Shown: positions 1-8,232 of the stretch, piece by piece
Layout: each line of letters begins with the position of its first letter
Numbering within the stretch: the first letter of the stretch is position 1
NCBI GenBank assembly: GCA_947173485.1
Contig: CAMWFH010000025.1
Location: 1-37,490 of the forward strand
Source of the DNA: an uncultured Clostridia bacterium
Lineage (GTDB): Bacteria; Bacillota; Clostridia; Oscillospirales; Oscillospiraceae
Length of the DNA stretch: 37,490 nucleotides
Direction: 5' to 3'
Notes under the pieces: model-generated
What the model was told of the DNA's origin: nothing
Databases searched by the model: none
Seen by the model: only the letters and a program-made list of their open reading frames with translations
Position numbers and translations under genes: made by a program

Positions 1-16
1 TTTATCATACTTTCGT

Positions 17-46
17 GAAAAAGTCTGCCCTAAGGCAGACTTTTTC
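17..46. terminator. Bidirectional intrinsic terminator
   Basis: GAAAAAGTCTGCC (17-29) and GGCAGACTTTTTC (34-46) form a perfect 13-bp stem around a CTAA loop. The A and T runs at the two ends give a U-tract on either strand. On the minus strand it lies downstream of the sigma-54 gene. Confidence 0.85.
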
Positions 47-55
47 GATAGGCTG

Positions 56-83
56 AAGGGCCGCCCTATTAGAGGCGGCCCTT
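56..83. terminator. Second GC-rich hairpin downstream of rpoN
   Basis: AAGGGCCGCC (56-65) pairs with GGCGGCCCTT (74-83) across an 8-nt loop. It is the first structure met after the rpoN stop on the minus strand and has no strong U-tract of its own. It probably works together with the terminator at 17-46 as a tandem stop. Confidence 0.5.
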
Positions 84-117
84 GCTGCGTATTTATTATA
101 TTTAGAGAGAAATATTC

Positions 118-1491
118 CTATATAGAGCACTTAGGAGAGCAGGTCCGCCGCCCCCGTTTAGCGGCGCTGGGGATACCCAGCTGCTCCCGGTATTTGGCCA
201 CGGTGCGGCGGGAGATGGGATATCCGGCCTGGGCCAGGTGCTCGCACAGCGCCTGGTCCGAGAGGGGCGATGTCTCCTTCTGGACGATCTGCCGCAGCAG
301 CGCCTGCACGGCGGCGGCGCTGGTGCCCTCCCTGGCGGCGTGGGAGAAGAAAAAGCTCATGGGGAACACGCCGTGGGCGCACTGGAGGTACTTCTCCCGA
401 AGGGCCCGGCTGACAGTGGAGGGATGGAGCTCCAGCATCTCCGCCACATCGGCCAGGCGCAGCGGCGCCAGCGCCGCCGGGCCCCGGCGAAAGAATCCAT
501 CCTGCCGGTCCAGGATGGCCTGGGCACAACGGACCAGGGTGGTCTCCCGGTCACCCACGGCCCGCAGCACCTCCTCCGCCTGCCGGAGCTTCTGGGACAG
601 ATAGGTCCGCACCTCCTGGTCCTCCGACTGCTCCAGCAGGTGTACATAATAGCTGTTCATATGAAAGGGCGGCCGTCCCTCCCGCCGGGAGCGGACCTGA
701 AGGACGCCGCCCTCCTCCAGGATGAAGATATCCGGCACGATATAGGGCACCTGCTCCGACCGCTGGAAGATGGCCCCCGGCCGGGGCTCCAGCTGGCGGA
801 CGATCCTCTCCGCCGCCCGGACCTCCTCCAAGGAGATGCCCAGCGTTCCGGCGATGGCCCGGTCGTTCCCCTTGGCCATAGCCTCCAAACAGGTCTGGAC
901 GATGGCCAGCGCCGGTCCCCGCTCCCCGATCCGCAGGAGCTGGAGGGCCAGGCAGTCGGACAGATCCCGGGCTCCCACCCCCGCCGGTTCCAGGGAACGA
1001 AGGAGCGCCAGTCCCTCCTCCAGCAGGGGAAGGGGGATGCCGCAATCGGCGTGCAGCTCCTCCAGTGAGCAGCGGAGATAGCCATCGGCGTCCAGGCAGG
1101 CCGCCAGATACCGCACCATCTGGGCCTTATCCTCCTGGACACCGGTGAGCTGCCGGGAGAGGAAGCGGACCAGGGTCTCCTCCAGGCCGCCGCCGGTGCC
1201 CACATTGGCCAGGGGGTCCAGCTCCTCCGGGGCGATATGCTGGTAGTAGAGGTTCTGCCGGTCGTTCTCCTCCAGCCACTGGAGGCGGCTCAGCGCGCCG
1301 CTGCCGGTCCCCTCCGCCGGCAGGGCCTGGTCCTCCGCCGGCTCCACCAGGGGATTGGTCATCGCCAGCTCCTGGATATAGCTCTCCAGCTCCAGCGCCC
1401 CCATCTGCAAAAGCTCCAGCCGCTGGAGCTGCTGCTGATGGAGGGCCTGCTTTTGGGTCTGCCGCTGATGGAGGGCCTGTTCCGCTCGCAT
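118..1491 (-). CDS. rpoN: RNA polymerase sigma-54 factor
   Basis: This is the alternative sigma factor that directs polymerase to -24/-12 promoters and needs an AAA+ activator to open DNA. The 457 residues are normal for the family. The N-terminus (about 1-50) is the Gln/Leu-rich activator-interacting region I. An acidic linker and the core-binding domain follow (about 90-300), then a helix-turn-helix near 345-370. The RpoN box near the C-terminus is visible as RRTVAKYREQLGI. The ATG at 1491 fits the family N-terminus (alternating Q and L residues). The gene is divergent from a sigma-54 activator with its own promoter at 1540-1568. Having rpoN next to its activator and target operon suggests a dedicated regulatory unit, although rpoN may also serve other promoters in the genome. 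Confidence 0.96.
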   Translation of the reverse strand: MRAEQALHQRQTQKQALHQQQLQRLELLQMGALELESYIQELAMTNPLVEPAEDQALPAEGTGSGALSRLQWLEENDRQNLYYQHIAPEELDPLANVGTGGGLEETLVRFLSRQLTGVQEDKAQMVRYLAACLDADGYLRCSLEELHADCGIPLPLLEEGLALLRSLEPAGVGARDLSDCLALQLLRIGERGPALAIVQTCLEAMAKGNDRAIAGTLGISLEEVRAAERIVRQLEPRPGAIFQRSEQVPYIVPDIFILEEGGVLQVRSRREGRPPFHMNSYYVHLLEQSEDQEVRTYLSQKLRQAEEVLRAVGDRETTLVRCAQAILDRQDGFFRRGPAALAPLRLADVAEMLELHPSTVSRALREKYLQCAHGVFPMSFFFSHAAREGTSAAAVQALLRQIVQKETSPLSDQALCEHLAQAGYPISRRTVAKYREQLGIPSAAKRGRRTCSPKCSI

Positions 1492-1539
1492 CTATATCAC
1501 GTCCCTTCGTCCGCTGCTTTGTACGATCTGACCAGTTTC

Positions 1540-1568
1540 ATCATAGGCGAAGCGGGGGCTTTTGTCAA
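1540..1568 (-). promoter_or_regulatory. Sigma-A-type promoter of rpoN
   Basis: Read on the minus strand: TTGACA (plus-strand 1563-1568), a 17-bp spacer, then TATGAT (1540-1545). The -35 matches consensus fully and the -10 matches 5 of 6. It sits about 50 bp upstream of the rpoN start. Confidence 0.85.
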
Positions 1569-1600
1569 TAGAGAGCGAAATATGTCTATAAATTTTCCCC

Positions 1601-1629
1601 TTGACACCTGCCAGTCCGTTCTTTATGAT
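1601..1629 (+). promoter_or_regulatory. Sigma-A-type promoter of the LevR-like activator
   Basis: TTGACA (1601-1606), a 17-bp spacer and TATGAT (1624-1629). The elements are the same as in the divergent rpoN promoter, and the two -35 boxes are 32 bp apart. The ATG of the activator lies about 50 bp downstream. Confidence 0.88.
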
Positions 1630-1680
1630 GACAGTACACGCTATCCACACTGTGGGCTAAGTCTACGACAGGAGGCAGGT

Positions 1681-4443
1681 ATGGGGAAGACATCGATCAA
1701 GGAACGGCTGACAGAGCTGCTGGCGGAGCGGACCGCCGCCTTCGACGGGACGGACAGCGCTCCCCTCTGCGCCGCCGCTCTGGCCCAGGCGCTGGGGGGC
1801 AGCCGGACGGTGGTCAGCCAGTATCTGAACGAGCTGTGGCTGGAGGGGCGGACGGTCAAGGTCTTAGACCGCCCTGTGCTCTACCTCTGGGCCGATGCCC
1901 TGCGGGAAAAGGGCGCTCTGCCGGAGGAGAACAGCTTCGACAGCCTGGAGAGCTTCCGGCAGGCCATGGCGGAGGGCCATCGGAGCGTCTTTGACCGGCT
2001 GGTGGGCAGCCGGGGCAGCCTGGCCGGCTGCATCGAGCAGTGCCGCGCCGCCATCTCCTACCCTGGGGCCGGCCTGCCGGTCCTGCTCTACGGCCCTACC
2101 GGCACGGGCAAGACCAGCATCGCCACCCTGCTCTATGAATACGCCCAGGAGAACGGCATCCTCTCCCCGGACGCCCGATTCGTCCATGTCAACTGCTCGG
2201 AGTACGCCAATAACCTGGAGCTGTTCCTGGCCAACCTCTTGGGCCATACCAAGGGCGCCTACACCGGGGCCGACCGGAGCCGGGAGGGCCTGCTGGCCCT
2301 GGCCGACGGGGGCCTGCTCTTCCTGGATGAGATCCACTGCCTCACCTCCGAATGTCAGGAGAAGCTGTTCCAGTTCATGGACAAGGGGACCTACCACCGG
2401 CTGGGGGACAATGACAAGTGGTACCACTCCTCCGTCCGCCTGGTGTTCGCCACCACGGAGGACCCCAAGACCGCCCTGCTGCGGACCCTCCTCCGGCGGA
2501 TCCCCATCATCGCCTGCGTCCCCTCCCTGGCGGAGCGGCCCCTCTCGGAGCGGCGGGAGATGATCTTCCGGTTCCTCTCCGGGGAGCAGGACCGGATCGG
2601 CCGGTCCATCCGCATCAGCAGCGGCGCGTTCCAGCTGCTGATGCGCCACCGGTTCCCCGGCGCGGCGGGGGACCTGTTCAACTGCGTCCGGGCCTGCCTG
2701 GCCAGGGCCATCCTCTACGCCCGGGGGGACACAGTGGACATCGTCCTCAGCTGCCTGCCCCAGGAGATCATCTCCGCCGCCCCGGACTTCCTCCCCAAGC
2801 AGGGCACCCAGAAGCTGCTGACCCTGGAGGAGCTGGCCCAGAGCCAGAAGCCGGACAGCTTCCTCCAGCGCATCCACCGGGATCTGCTGGCCCTGGCCAG
2901 TCAGTTCTCCCTTCCCCAGGAGACGGAGCTGCTGCTGCGGGAGAGCCAGGGGGCGGTGAACAAGATCTTGGACTACCTCTACTTCCAGAACCAGTCCCGG
3001 GAGGAGGAGACCTCCCCCATCTCCCCTCAGCTGCTGGAGAACTACTTCACCCGGGCCAGCCGGAGCGCCGGCGTGGAGATGCCCTCGGGCCAGGAGATCG
3101 ACGCCGCCGCCCGGCTCATCGGGGAGTGGGCGGACCTGCGGCTGGGGACGGAGGAGCGGCGGGCGCTGACCCGGCTGTGCGCCTGCCTGCGGATGACGGA
3201 CCTGCCCTGCTGGACCATGCTGGAGGAGGTGGTGGCCCTGCTCTCCGGGGCGCTGTCCTCCCAGGCCCCCACCAGCATCCTGGTGATGGACCTGTTCCTG
3301 ATGTACCACTGCTTCCACGACATGGGCCAGGACCGGGCCCGGCCCTGCATCATCGCCGCCCACGGCCGGGCCACCGCCAGCAGCATGGCCCAGGCGGTGA
3401 ACGCCCTGCTGGACGCCCACATCTTCGAGGCCATCGATATGCCGGTGGACACCAACGCCCTCCAGGTGGTCAGCAAGATCAACGCCCGCCTCCGGCGCTA
3501 CGCCGGACTGAGCGAGGCTCTGGTGCTGGTGGATATGGGGTCCCTGGAGACCATGGAGGCGAATCTGGAGCCCTGCGAGGGGATGAGCATCGGCTTCGCC
3601 AACAACGTGACCACCAAGCTGGCACTGGATATCGGCACCGCCATCCTGGCCGGCGACCAGCTGAAGGACGCCCTGGAGACCGCCTGCACCCGCTCCAGCT
3701 TCTCCTTCTCCTACCGGGTCAACCGGCGGCGGCGGAACGTGATCCTCACCGTCTGCTCCACCGGCACCTTCACCGCGGAGAAGATCGCCTCCCTCCTGCG
3801 CAGCAGCCTGCCGCCGGAGCGGGAGCTGACCATCCTGCCCTATGACTTCCAGTCCCTGCGGACCCTGGGGCTGGACAGCCCGGTCTTTGCCAGCGACCAG
3901 GTCCTGCTGATCGTGGGGACCATGGACCCCGGCGTGCCGGACGTGCCCTTCGTTCCCCTCCAGAGCCTGATCGCCGGAGAGGGGGAGACGGACCTGTCCG
4001 CCCTGCTCCAGGGCCATCTGAATGGCCGGGAGGCGGAGGTCTTCGAGCGGCAGCTGGTGAAGAACTTCTCCCTGATGAACCTGCTGGACCACCTGACCAT
4101 CCTGAACCCGGAGAAGATCATCACCCAGGTGGAGCAGATCGTGGACCAGATCCAGGAGGTGCTGGGGATGCGCTTCCGCCAGGGGACGGTGTTCGGCCTC
4201 TATGTCCACATCAGCTGCCTGATCGAGCGGCTGATCACCGGGCAGTACATCTCCGACTACCCCAACGAGGACGCCTTCGCCGCCGCCCGCCCGGACTTCA
4301 TCGCCCTGGCCCGCCAGTGCTTCCGCCAGGTGGAGATGGGCTACCGGGTGGAGATCCCCGTCAGCGAGATCGGCTACCTCTACGAGTATATCCACTACGC
4401 CGTGGAGGAGGCCGGCGGGGAGGAAGTGTCGAAAAACGAATGA
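1681..4443 (+). CDS. LevR-family sigma-54-dependent activator with PTS regulation domains
   Basis: This AAA+ enhancer-binding protein opens sigma-54 promoters and is controlled by PTS phosphorylation. The start is ATG 1681 behind AGGAGG; the frame is open further upstream but has no ribosome site there. The 920 residues match LevR length. The order seen is: N-terminal winged helix (about 1-75); AAA+ domain with Walker A GPTGTGKT (138-145), the sigma-54 loop GAYTGA (192-197, Tyr for the usual Phe) and Walker B DE (216-217); a PRD1-like region; an EIIA-Man-like domain with AAHG (His561); an EIIB-Gat-like domain with CSTG (Cys692); and a C-terminal PRD2 with HISCLIERL (His843). It lies directly upstream of a mannose-family PTS operon with a -24/-12 promoter, its obvious target. 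By family rules, phosphorylation by HPr or by the cognate IIB would tune it to substrate supply. Confidence 0.93.
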   Translation: MGKTSIKERLTELLAERTAAFDGTDSAPLCAAALAQALGGSRTVVSQYLNELWLEGRTVKVLDRPVLYLWADALREKGALPEENSFDSLESFRQAMAEGHRSVFDRLVGSRGSLAGCIEQCRAAISYPGAGLPVLLYGPTGTGKTSIATLLYEYAQENGILSPDARFVHVNCSEYANNLELFLANLLGHTKGAYTGADRSREGLLALADGGLLFLDEIHCLTSECQEKLFQFMDKGTYHRLGDNDKWYHSSVRLVFATTEDPKTALLRTLLRRIPIIACVPSLAERPLSERREMIFRFLSGEQDRIGRSIRISSGAFQLLMRHRFPGAAGDLFNCVRACLARAILYARGDTVDIVLSCLPQEIISAAPDFLPKQGTQKLLTLEELAQSQKPDSFLQRIHRDLLALASQFSLPQETELLLRESQGAVNKILDYLYFQNQSREEETSPISPQLLENYFTRASRSAGVEMPSGQEIDAAARLIGEWADLRLGTEERRALTRLCACLRMTDLPCWTMLEEVVALLSGALSSQAPTSILVMDLFLMYHCFHDMGQDRARPCIIAAHGRATASSMAQAVNALLDAHIFEAIDMPVDTNALQVVSKINARLRRYAGLSEALVLVDMGSLETMEANLEPCEGMSIGFANNVTTKLALDIGTAILAGDQLKDALETACTRSSFSFSYRVNRRRRNVILTVCSTGTFTAEKIASLLRSSLPPERELTILPYDFQSLRTLGLDSPVFASDQVLLIVGTMDPGVPDVPFVPLQSLIAGEGETDLSALLQGHLNGREAEVFERQLVKNFSLMNLLDHLTILNPEKIITQVEQIVDQIQEVLGMRFRQGTVFGLYVHISCLIERLITGQYISDYPNEDAFAAARPDFIALARQCFRQVEMGYRVEIPVSEIGYLYEYIHYAVEEAGGEEVSKNE

Positions 4444-4460
4444 GAAGTGACGAGATCGTC

Positions 4461-4496
4461 CCTGGGCCCAGGGACCGCGCCGCAGTAGCGGCGCGG
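4461..4496. other. Hairpins in the activator 3' region
   Basis: A 12-bp palindrome CCTGGGCCCAGG (4461-4472) is followed at once by a 9-bp stem CCGCGCCGC / GCGGCGCGG (4475-4483 and 4488-4496, loop AGTA). Neither has a U-tract, so they are not classical terminators. They could protect the transcript end or bind protein. Confidence 0.4.
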
Positions 4497-4533
4497 CCGG
4501 CACTGTGATATCCATCAAAAATCACCAGAAAAA

Positions 4534-4547
4534 TTGTATAGATACAA
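4534..4547. promoter_or_regulatory. Candidate upstream activator site
   Basis: This is a perfect 14-bp palindrome, TTGTATAGATACAA, centred about 33 bp upstream of the -24 box. It is the only clean dyad in the AT-rich stretch before the sigma-54 promoter. It is a candidate binding site for the LevR-like activator, although enhancer sites usually lie further away. Confidence 0.4.
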
Positions 4548-4549
4548 CA

Positions 4550-4585
4550 AAAAAGCGTGTCAACAGTCGGGTTGGCACGCTTTTT
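4550..4585 (+). terminator. Intrinsic terminator of the activator gene
   Basis: An A5 run plus GCGTGTCAAC (to 4564) pairs with GTTGGCACGC plus T5 (from 4571) around an AGTCGG loop. The stem is 15 bp in RNA, with one U-G wobble (4560/4575). It is followed by the U-tract. Its 3' arm contains the -24 region of the sigma-54 promoter. Confidence 0.75.
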
Positions 4586-4588
4586 GCT
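4573..4588 (+). promoter_or_regulatory. Sigma-54 (-24/-12) promoter of the PTS operon
   Basis: TGGCACG (4573-4579), four bases, then TTGC and T (4584-4588) match the consensus TGGCACN5TTGCW at every conserved position, with GG and GC at exact spacing. Predicted transcription starts near 4599, about 40 bp before the IIA gene. rpoN and a sigma-54 activator in the same locus support function. Confidence 0.93.
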
Positions 4589-4640
4589 ATGTATATAGGC
4601 AGCGAAGAAAAAAGAACGGCAAAGAAAGGTGGTGAGAAGT

Positions 4641-5066
4641 GTGGAACAGATCTTTTTCGCATCCCACGGGTCCCTGGCCCAGGCCATGATGGAGACAGCC
4701 ATGCTGATCGTGGGGGAGGACCCCCGGGTCCGGGCTTTCACCCTGGACCAGTACGAGACCCCCTTCCGTCTGGCTGACGCGGTGCGGGCGGCCATGACGG
4801 AGGGCCCCTGCGTCATCCTGTGCGACATCAAGGGCGGCAGCGTACACAACCAGCTGATGGAGCTGAGCGCCCGGCCCAACGTCCGCATCCTGACCGGGAT
4901 GAACCTGGCCCTGGCGGCATCGCTGCTGTCCGGCGACGAGGACGAGGACCTGGGCGGACGGTGCCAGGAGGCCATGGGACTGGGACAGGAGGACATCTGC
5001 CTGTTCGATGCCCTGTTCGTCTCCCACGCCCTGGCCCAGCAGGCGGCGGAGGAAGAGACCCTGTAA
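4641..5066 (+). CDS. PTS mannose-family IIA component
   Basis: This cytoplasmic phosphocarrier accepts phosphate from HPr on a histidine and passes it to IIB. I chose GTG 4641 because the sequence AAAGGTGGTGAG (4625-4636) is a strong ribosome site 5-6 bp before it. In-frame GTG codons at 4629 and 4632 lie inside that site. The 141-residue product starts with the EIIA-Man fold; the phospho-histidine is His9 in FFASHG. It is the first gene of the sigma-54 operon and the IIB gene follows after 38 bp. Substrate cannot be read from IIA alone; the SIS enzyme downstream suggests an amino-sugar or Amadori compound. Confidence 0.92.
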   Translation: MEQIFFASHGSLAQAMMETAMLIVGEDPRVRAFTLDQYETPFRLADAVRAAMTEGPCVILCDIKGGSVHNQLMELSARPNVRILTGMNLALAASLLSGDEDEDLGGRCQEAMGLGQEDICLFDALFVSHALAQQAAEEETL

Positions 5067-5104
5067 GTAACGTTTGGTGTAGGAAAAAGGAGGAGAAAGC
5101 GACT

Positions 5105-5581
5105 ATGGTCAAAATGATACGGATCGACGACCGCCTGCTCCACGGGCAGGTGATGGTGAGCTGGATCAAGTATCTGCGCATCCAGGGCATCCTGATCGTC
5201 AGCGACAGCGTTGCCAGCGATGAGATGAAGAAGATGGCGGTGACGGTGGCCAAGCCGGCGGACATCCGGCTGTTCATCAAGAACGTGGAGGAGGGCATCG
5301 CCGCCATGGAGAAGCTCAATGGCTTCAGCTACGACTCCCTGGTCATCGTGGAGAACGTGGCCGACGCCCGGCGGCTGGTGGAGAACTGCCCCTGCCTGAA
5401 GGGCATCACCGTGAACATGGGGGGACAGAAGATGGCGGAAGGCCGCCGCCGCTTGGCGGACCTGGTGTGCCTCAGCGAGCAGGACATCGAGGACCTGCGG
5501 CAGATCGAGGCCGCGGGGGCCAAGGTGGAGGTCCGCAAGCTGTCCTCGGAGACCCCCAAGAAGCTCTCGGACATCGTGTAA
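5105..5581 (+). CDS. PTS mannose-family IIB component
   Basis: This cytoplasmic subunit phosphorylates the sugar during import through IIC/IID. The 158 residues are a full-length EIIB-Man domain. The N-terminal motif RIDDRLLHGQV carries the phospho-histidine His13, a hallmark of the mannose/fructose/sorbose family. The start ATG 5105 follows AGGAGG. The later segment ITVNMGG and the C-terminal LSSETPKKLSDIV are as expected for the family. It sits between IIA and IIC in the usual order. In LevR-type systems IIB also negatively regulates the activator by phosphorylation. Confidence 0.94.
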   Translation: MVKMIRIDDRLLHGQVMVSWIKYLRIQGILIVSDSVASDEMKKMAVTVAKPADIRLFIKNVEEGIAAMEKLNGFSYDSLVIVENVADARRLVENCPCLKGITVNMGGQKMAEGRRRLADLVCLSEQDIEDLRQIEAAGAKVEVRKLSSETPKKLSDIV

Positions 5582-5602
5582 AAAAGAGGAGGAGAAATTA
5601 CT

Positions 5603-6382
5603 ATGGGACTGTTTATGCAGGCCGTGCTGGTGGGCATCGTTGGGTTCATCAGCCAGGCGGATTCCAAGCTCCTGGGCGAGTGGCGTTTGAGCCAGCCCAT
5701 CGTCATGGGGGCCCTGGTGGGACTGCTGCTGGGGGACCTAAAGACCGGCGTGATCCTGGGCGCTGAGTTCCAGCTGGTCTGGATGGGCATCATGGGCATC
5801 GGCGCCACGCCCTCTATGGACGTGGGCATCGGTTCCACCATCGGCACCGCCTTCGCCATCACCAGCGGCGCGAGCCTGGAGGTCGCCCTGACCCTGGCCC
5901 TGCCGGTGGCGCTGCTGATGCAGTATGCCAACGTGCTGGTCCGGGCCACCATCACCCCCGCCCTGATGCATGTGGGCGACGCCTGCATCGAGAAGGGCAA
6001 CGACAAGGCCATCCTGACCCTGCAAATGGTAGGTATGCTGGTGTTCAGCATCCTGCTGGGCTTCATCCCCTGCTTCCTGGCGGTCTACTTCGGCTCCGCC
6101 GCCGTGGAGAGCATGGTCAACGCCATCCCCGCCGTGGTGATGAACGGCCTGACCGGTATCTCCAAGCTGTTCCCCGCCTACGGCTTCGCCCTGCTGCTCC
6201 ATGTGACCCTGGATGCCTCCTTGGTCCCCTACCTGATCCTGGGCTTCGTGCTGGCAGCCTATTTGAACCTGAACGCCCTGGCGGTGTCCCTGATCGCCAC
6301 CGCCGTTGCCCTGGTCATCTACCAGATCAAGCGCAGTCAGTCCGCGGCCCAGAGCGCCATGAGTGAGGAGGAGACATTATGA
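5603..6382 (+). CDS. PTS mannose-family IIC permease
   Basis: This integral membrane subunit forms the sugar pathway with IID. It has 259 residues, many hydrophobic helices (for example the stretches near residues 4-15, 29-45, 90-110, 135-160 and 200-245), and the typical GAEFQLVWMGIMGIGATPSMD segment region of IIC-Man proteins, with PSMD-like residues conserved near 70-74. The ATG at 5603 follows AGGAGG. Its TGA overlaps the IID start (ATGA, 4 bp), so the two subunits are translationally coupled. Confidence 0.93.
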   Translation: MGLFMQAVLVGIVGFISQADSKLLGEWRLSQPIVMGALVGLLLGDLKTGVILGAEFQLVWMGIMGIGATPSMDVGIGSTIGTAFAITSGASLEVALTLALPVALLMQYANVLVRATITPALMHVGDACIEKGNDKAILTLQMVGMLVFSILLGFIPCFLAVYFGSAAVESMVNAIPAVVMNGLTGISKLFPAYGFALLLHVTLDASLVPYLILGFVLAAYLNLNALAVSLIATAVALVIYQIKRSQSAAQSAMSEEETL

Positions 6383-7218
6383 GCAAGTTCACCGAGTCCT
6401 GCGTTGACCCGAAGTCCAATGTGACCAGCAAGGACCTGATGAAGGTCTTTTGGCGGCAGTTCCCCATCCACGCTACCATGAACTATGAGCGTATGCAGGG
6501 CATGGGCTTCTGCAACGCGGTGATCCCCGCCCTGCGGAAGATCTACAAGGACAGGACCGAGGACTTCAAGGCGGCCCTGGCCCGGCATATGAACGCCTTC
6601 AACTGCACCCTGGCCATGGCCCCCTTCATCATGGGCATCTCCATCGCCATGGAGGAGCAGTACGCCAAGTCCGACGGGGAGATCGACCCCGCCGCCATCA
6701 ACCAGGTCAAATCCGCCCTGATGGGCCCCCTCTCCGGCATCGGCGACACCTTCTTCTGGGGCGTGTTCCGGGTGGTGGCCGCCGGTATCGGCGTCACCTT
6801 CGCCCTCCAGGGCAGCATCCTGGGCGCCATCGTGTTCCTGCTGCTGTTCAACCTGCCCAACCTGCTGGTCCGCTACTACGGCCTCTTCATCGGCTATAAG
6901 CAGGGCAGCAGCTTTATGGAGAAGATGAGCAAGACCGGCCAGCTCAGCCTTATCACCCACTGCGCCGGTATCGTGGGCGTCTGCGTCATAGGGGCCATGA
7001 TCGCCCTGAACGTGGGCATCACCACCCCCTTCATCGCCCATATCGGCGAGACGGAGATCATCTTCCAGGATATCTTCGACCAGCTGCTGCCCAAGTTCCT
7101 GCCGCTGGTCTGCACCCTGGGCATCTACGGTGTCCTGCGCAAGAACGTGAAGTCCACTACCCTGCTGGTGGCCATCGCCCTCATCGGCTTCGCCCTGGGC
7201 GCGATCGGCCTGCTGTAA
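6379..7218 (+). CDS. PTS mannose-family IID permease
   Basis: This is the second membrane subunit of the permease. It has 279 residues, normal for the family. The N-terminal half is amphipathic and holds the family pattern NYERMQGMGFCNAVIPALRKIY (near 35-57) and a segment that reads LMGPLSGIGDTFFW (near 113-127). The C-terminal half holds hydrophobic helices that end in FALGAIGLL. The start overlaps the IIC stop by 4 bp. The SIS-domain gene begins 18 bp after the stop with its own AAGGAGG site. Confidence 0.94.
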   Translation: MSKFTESCVDPKSNVTSKDLMKVFWRQFPIHATMNYERMQGMGFCNAVIPALRKIYKDRTEDFKAALARHMNAFNCTLAMAPFIMGISIAMEEQYAKSDGEIDPAAINQVKSALMGPLSGIGDTFFWGVFRVVAAGIGVTFALQGSILGAIVFLLLFNLPNLLVRYYGLFIGYKQGSSFMEKMSKTGQLSLITHCAGIVGVCVIGAMIALNVGITTPFIAHIGETEIIFQDIFDQLLPKFLPLVCTLGIYGVLRKNVKSTTLLVAIALIGFALGAIGLL

Positions 7219-7236
7219 AAGAAGGAGGAACGACAG

Positions 7237-8232
7237 ATGGATCGTACAGGATATCTCGCCGCCGGCCAGGCCAACTACGCCCTGCGGGCCCAGGCCGAGG
7301 GGATGGCGGACGCAGTCTGTGAGAAGGGCTTCCAGAACATTTTCTTCGTCGGCTCCGGCGGCTCGCTGATGATGCTGGACTCCTTCCGCTACCTCTTCTT
7401 CCAAAAGAGCGACATCCCCGCCTACGCTATGTCCGCCGCCGAGGTGGTCACCTGCGGCTCCAAGCAGATCAACGAGCGCTCCCTGGCGGTGCTGCTGACC
7501 CTCAACGGCACCTCCGACATCGCCCAGGCCGCCCAGGCGCTGAAGGCCCGGGGCGCCACCATCGTGGCCTTCGTGGGCGTGGAGGGCTGTCCGGTGGAGC
7601 AGCAGGCGGACTATGTGCTGTGCAACAAGGAGCGGGACACGCCCCTGCGGTATCTGATGCTCCAGTTCTTCTGCTACAAGGTCCTCCACAACGTGGGCGG
7701 CTTCCTGGAGTACCCCCAGTTCGCCCAGCAGATCCAGGCCCTGCCGGAGGTGTTCCTCTCGGTGCGGGAGCAGTTCGCCGAGTGGGGCCGGAGCTTCGGC
7801 CAGACCGCCGCCCGCCAGGGCTTCATCCTGTGGCTCAGCAGCGGCGCGGCCTACTCGGAGTGCGCCCGCTACGCCGGCTGCACCGTGGAGGAGATGGTGC
7901 GCATCAAGACCCAGACCGTGAACTCCGCCGAGTTCTTCCACGGCCCCTTCGAGCTGGTGGACCGGGACCTGTGCGTGGTGCTGGTGAAGAACGTGGACGG
8001 CAACCGGGCCCTGGAGGAGCGGGTGGAGCGGTTCCTGGAGCGCTTCTCCCACAACTACTATGTGCTGGACTTTGATAAAGTGGATCTGAAGGGCATCGAC
8101 CGGGCCTTCCTGCCCTACATCATCGCCCCGCTGACCACCCTGGTGCTGAAGGCGGAGGTCCAGCCCCATCTGGAGGCGGTCACCGGACTGAGCGCCGCCA
8201 CCAGGAAGTACTATGGGGTCGAGCAGTATTGA
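7237..8232 (+). CDS. SIS-domain sugar-phosphate enzyme (FrlB/GfrF deglycase-like)
   Basis: This 331-residue cytoplasmic protein has two SIS domains (about 20-155 and 175-320). The first has the phosphosugar-binding GSGGS motif (near 45-49) and the serine-rich LNGTSDIA loop. The second has the SAEFFHGPFELV motif (near 228-239) that is typical of fructoselysine/glucoselysine 6-phosphate deglycases and of the isomerase half of GlmS. There is no glutaminase domain, so it is not GlmS. Following a mannose-family PTS under a LevR-type activator, the best fit is a deglycase that splits the imported phosphorylated Amadori product into glucose 6-phosphate and an amine. An isomerase or deaminase of another aminosugar phosphate is possible. 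Its 3' end overlaps the HAD gene by 20 bp. Confidence 0.78.
   Translation: MDRTGYLAAGQANYALRAQAEGMADAVCEKGFQNIFFVGSGGSLMMLDSFRYLFFQKSDIPAYAMSAAEVVTCGSKQINERSLAVLLTLNGTSDIAQAAQALKARGATIVAFVGVEGCPVEQQADYVLCNKERDTPLRYLMLQFFCYKVLHNVGGFLEYPQFAQQIQALPEVFLSVREQFAEWGRSFGQTAARQGFILWLSSGAAYSECARYAGCTVEEMVRIKTQTVNSAEFFHGPFELVDRDLCVVLVKNVDGNRALEERVERFLERFSHNYYVLDFDKVDLKGIDRAFLPYIIAPLTTLVLKAEVQPHLEAVTGLSAATRKYYGVEQY

Noticed and set aside
1864..4518. An 884-codon open frame antisense to the LevR-like activator
   Set aside because: It is low-complexity (Gly, Gln, His, Val rich) with no domain or ribosome site. It is a by-product of GC-ending codons in the sense gene.
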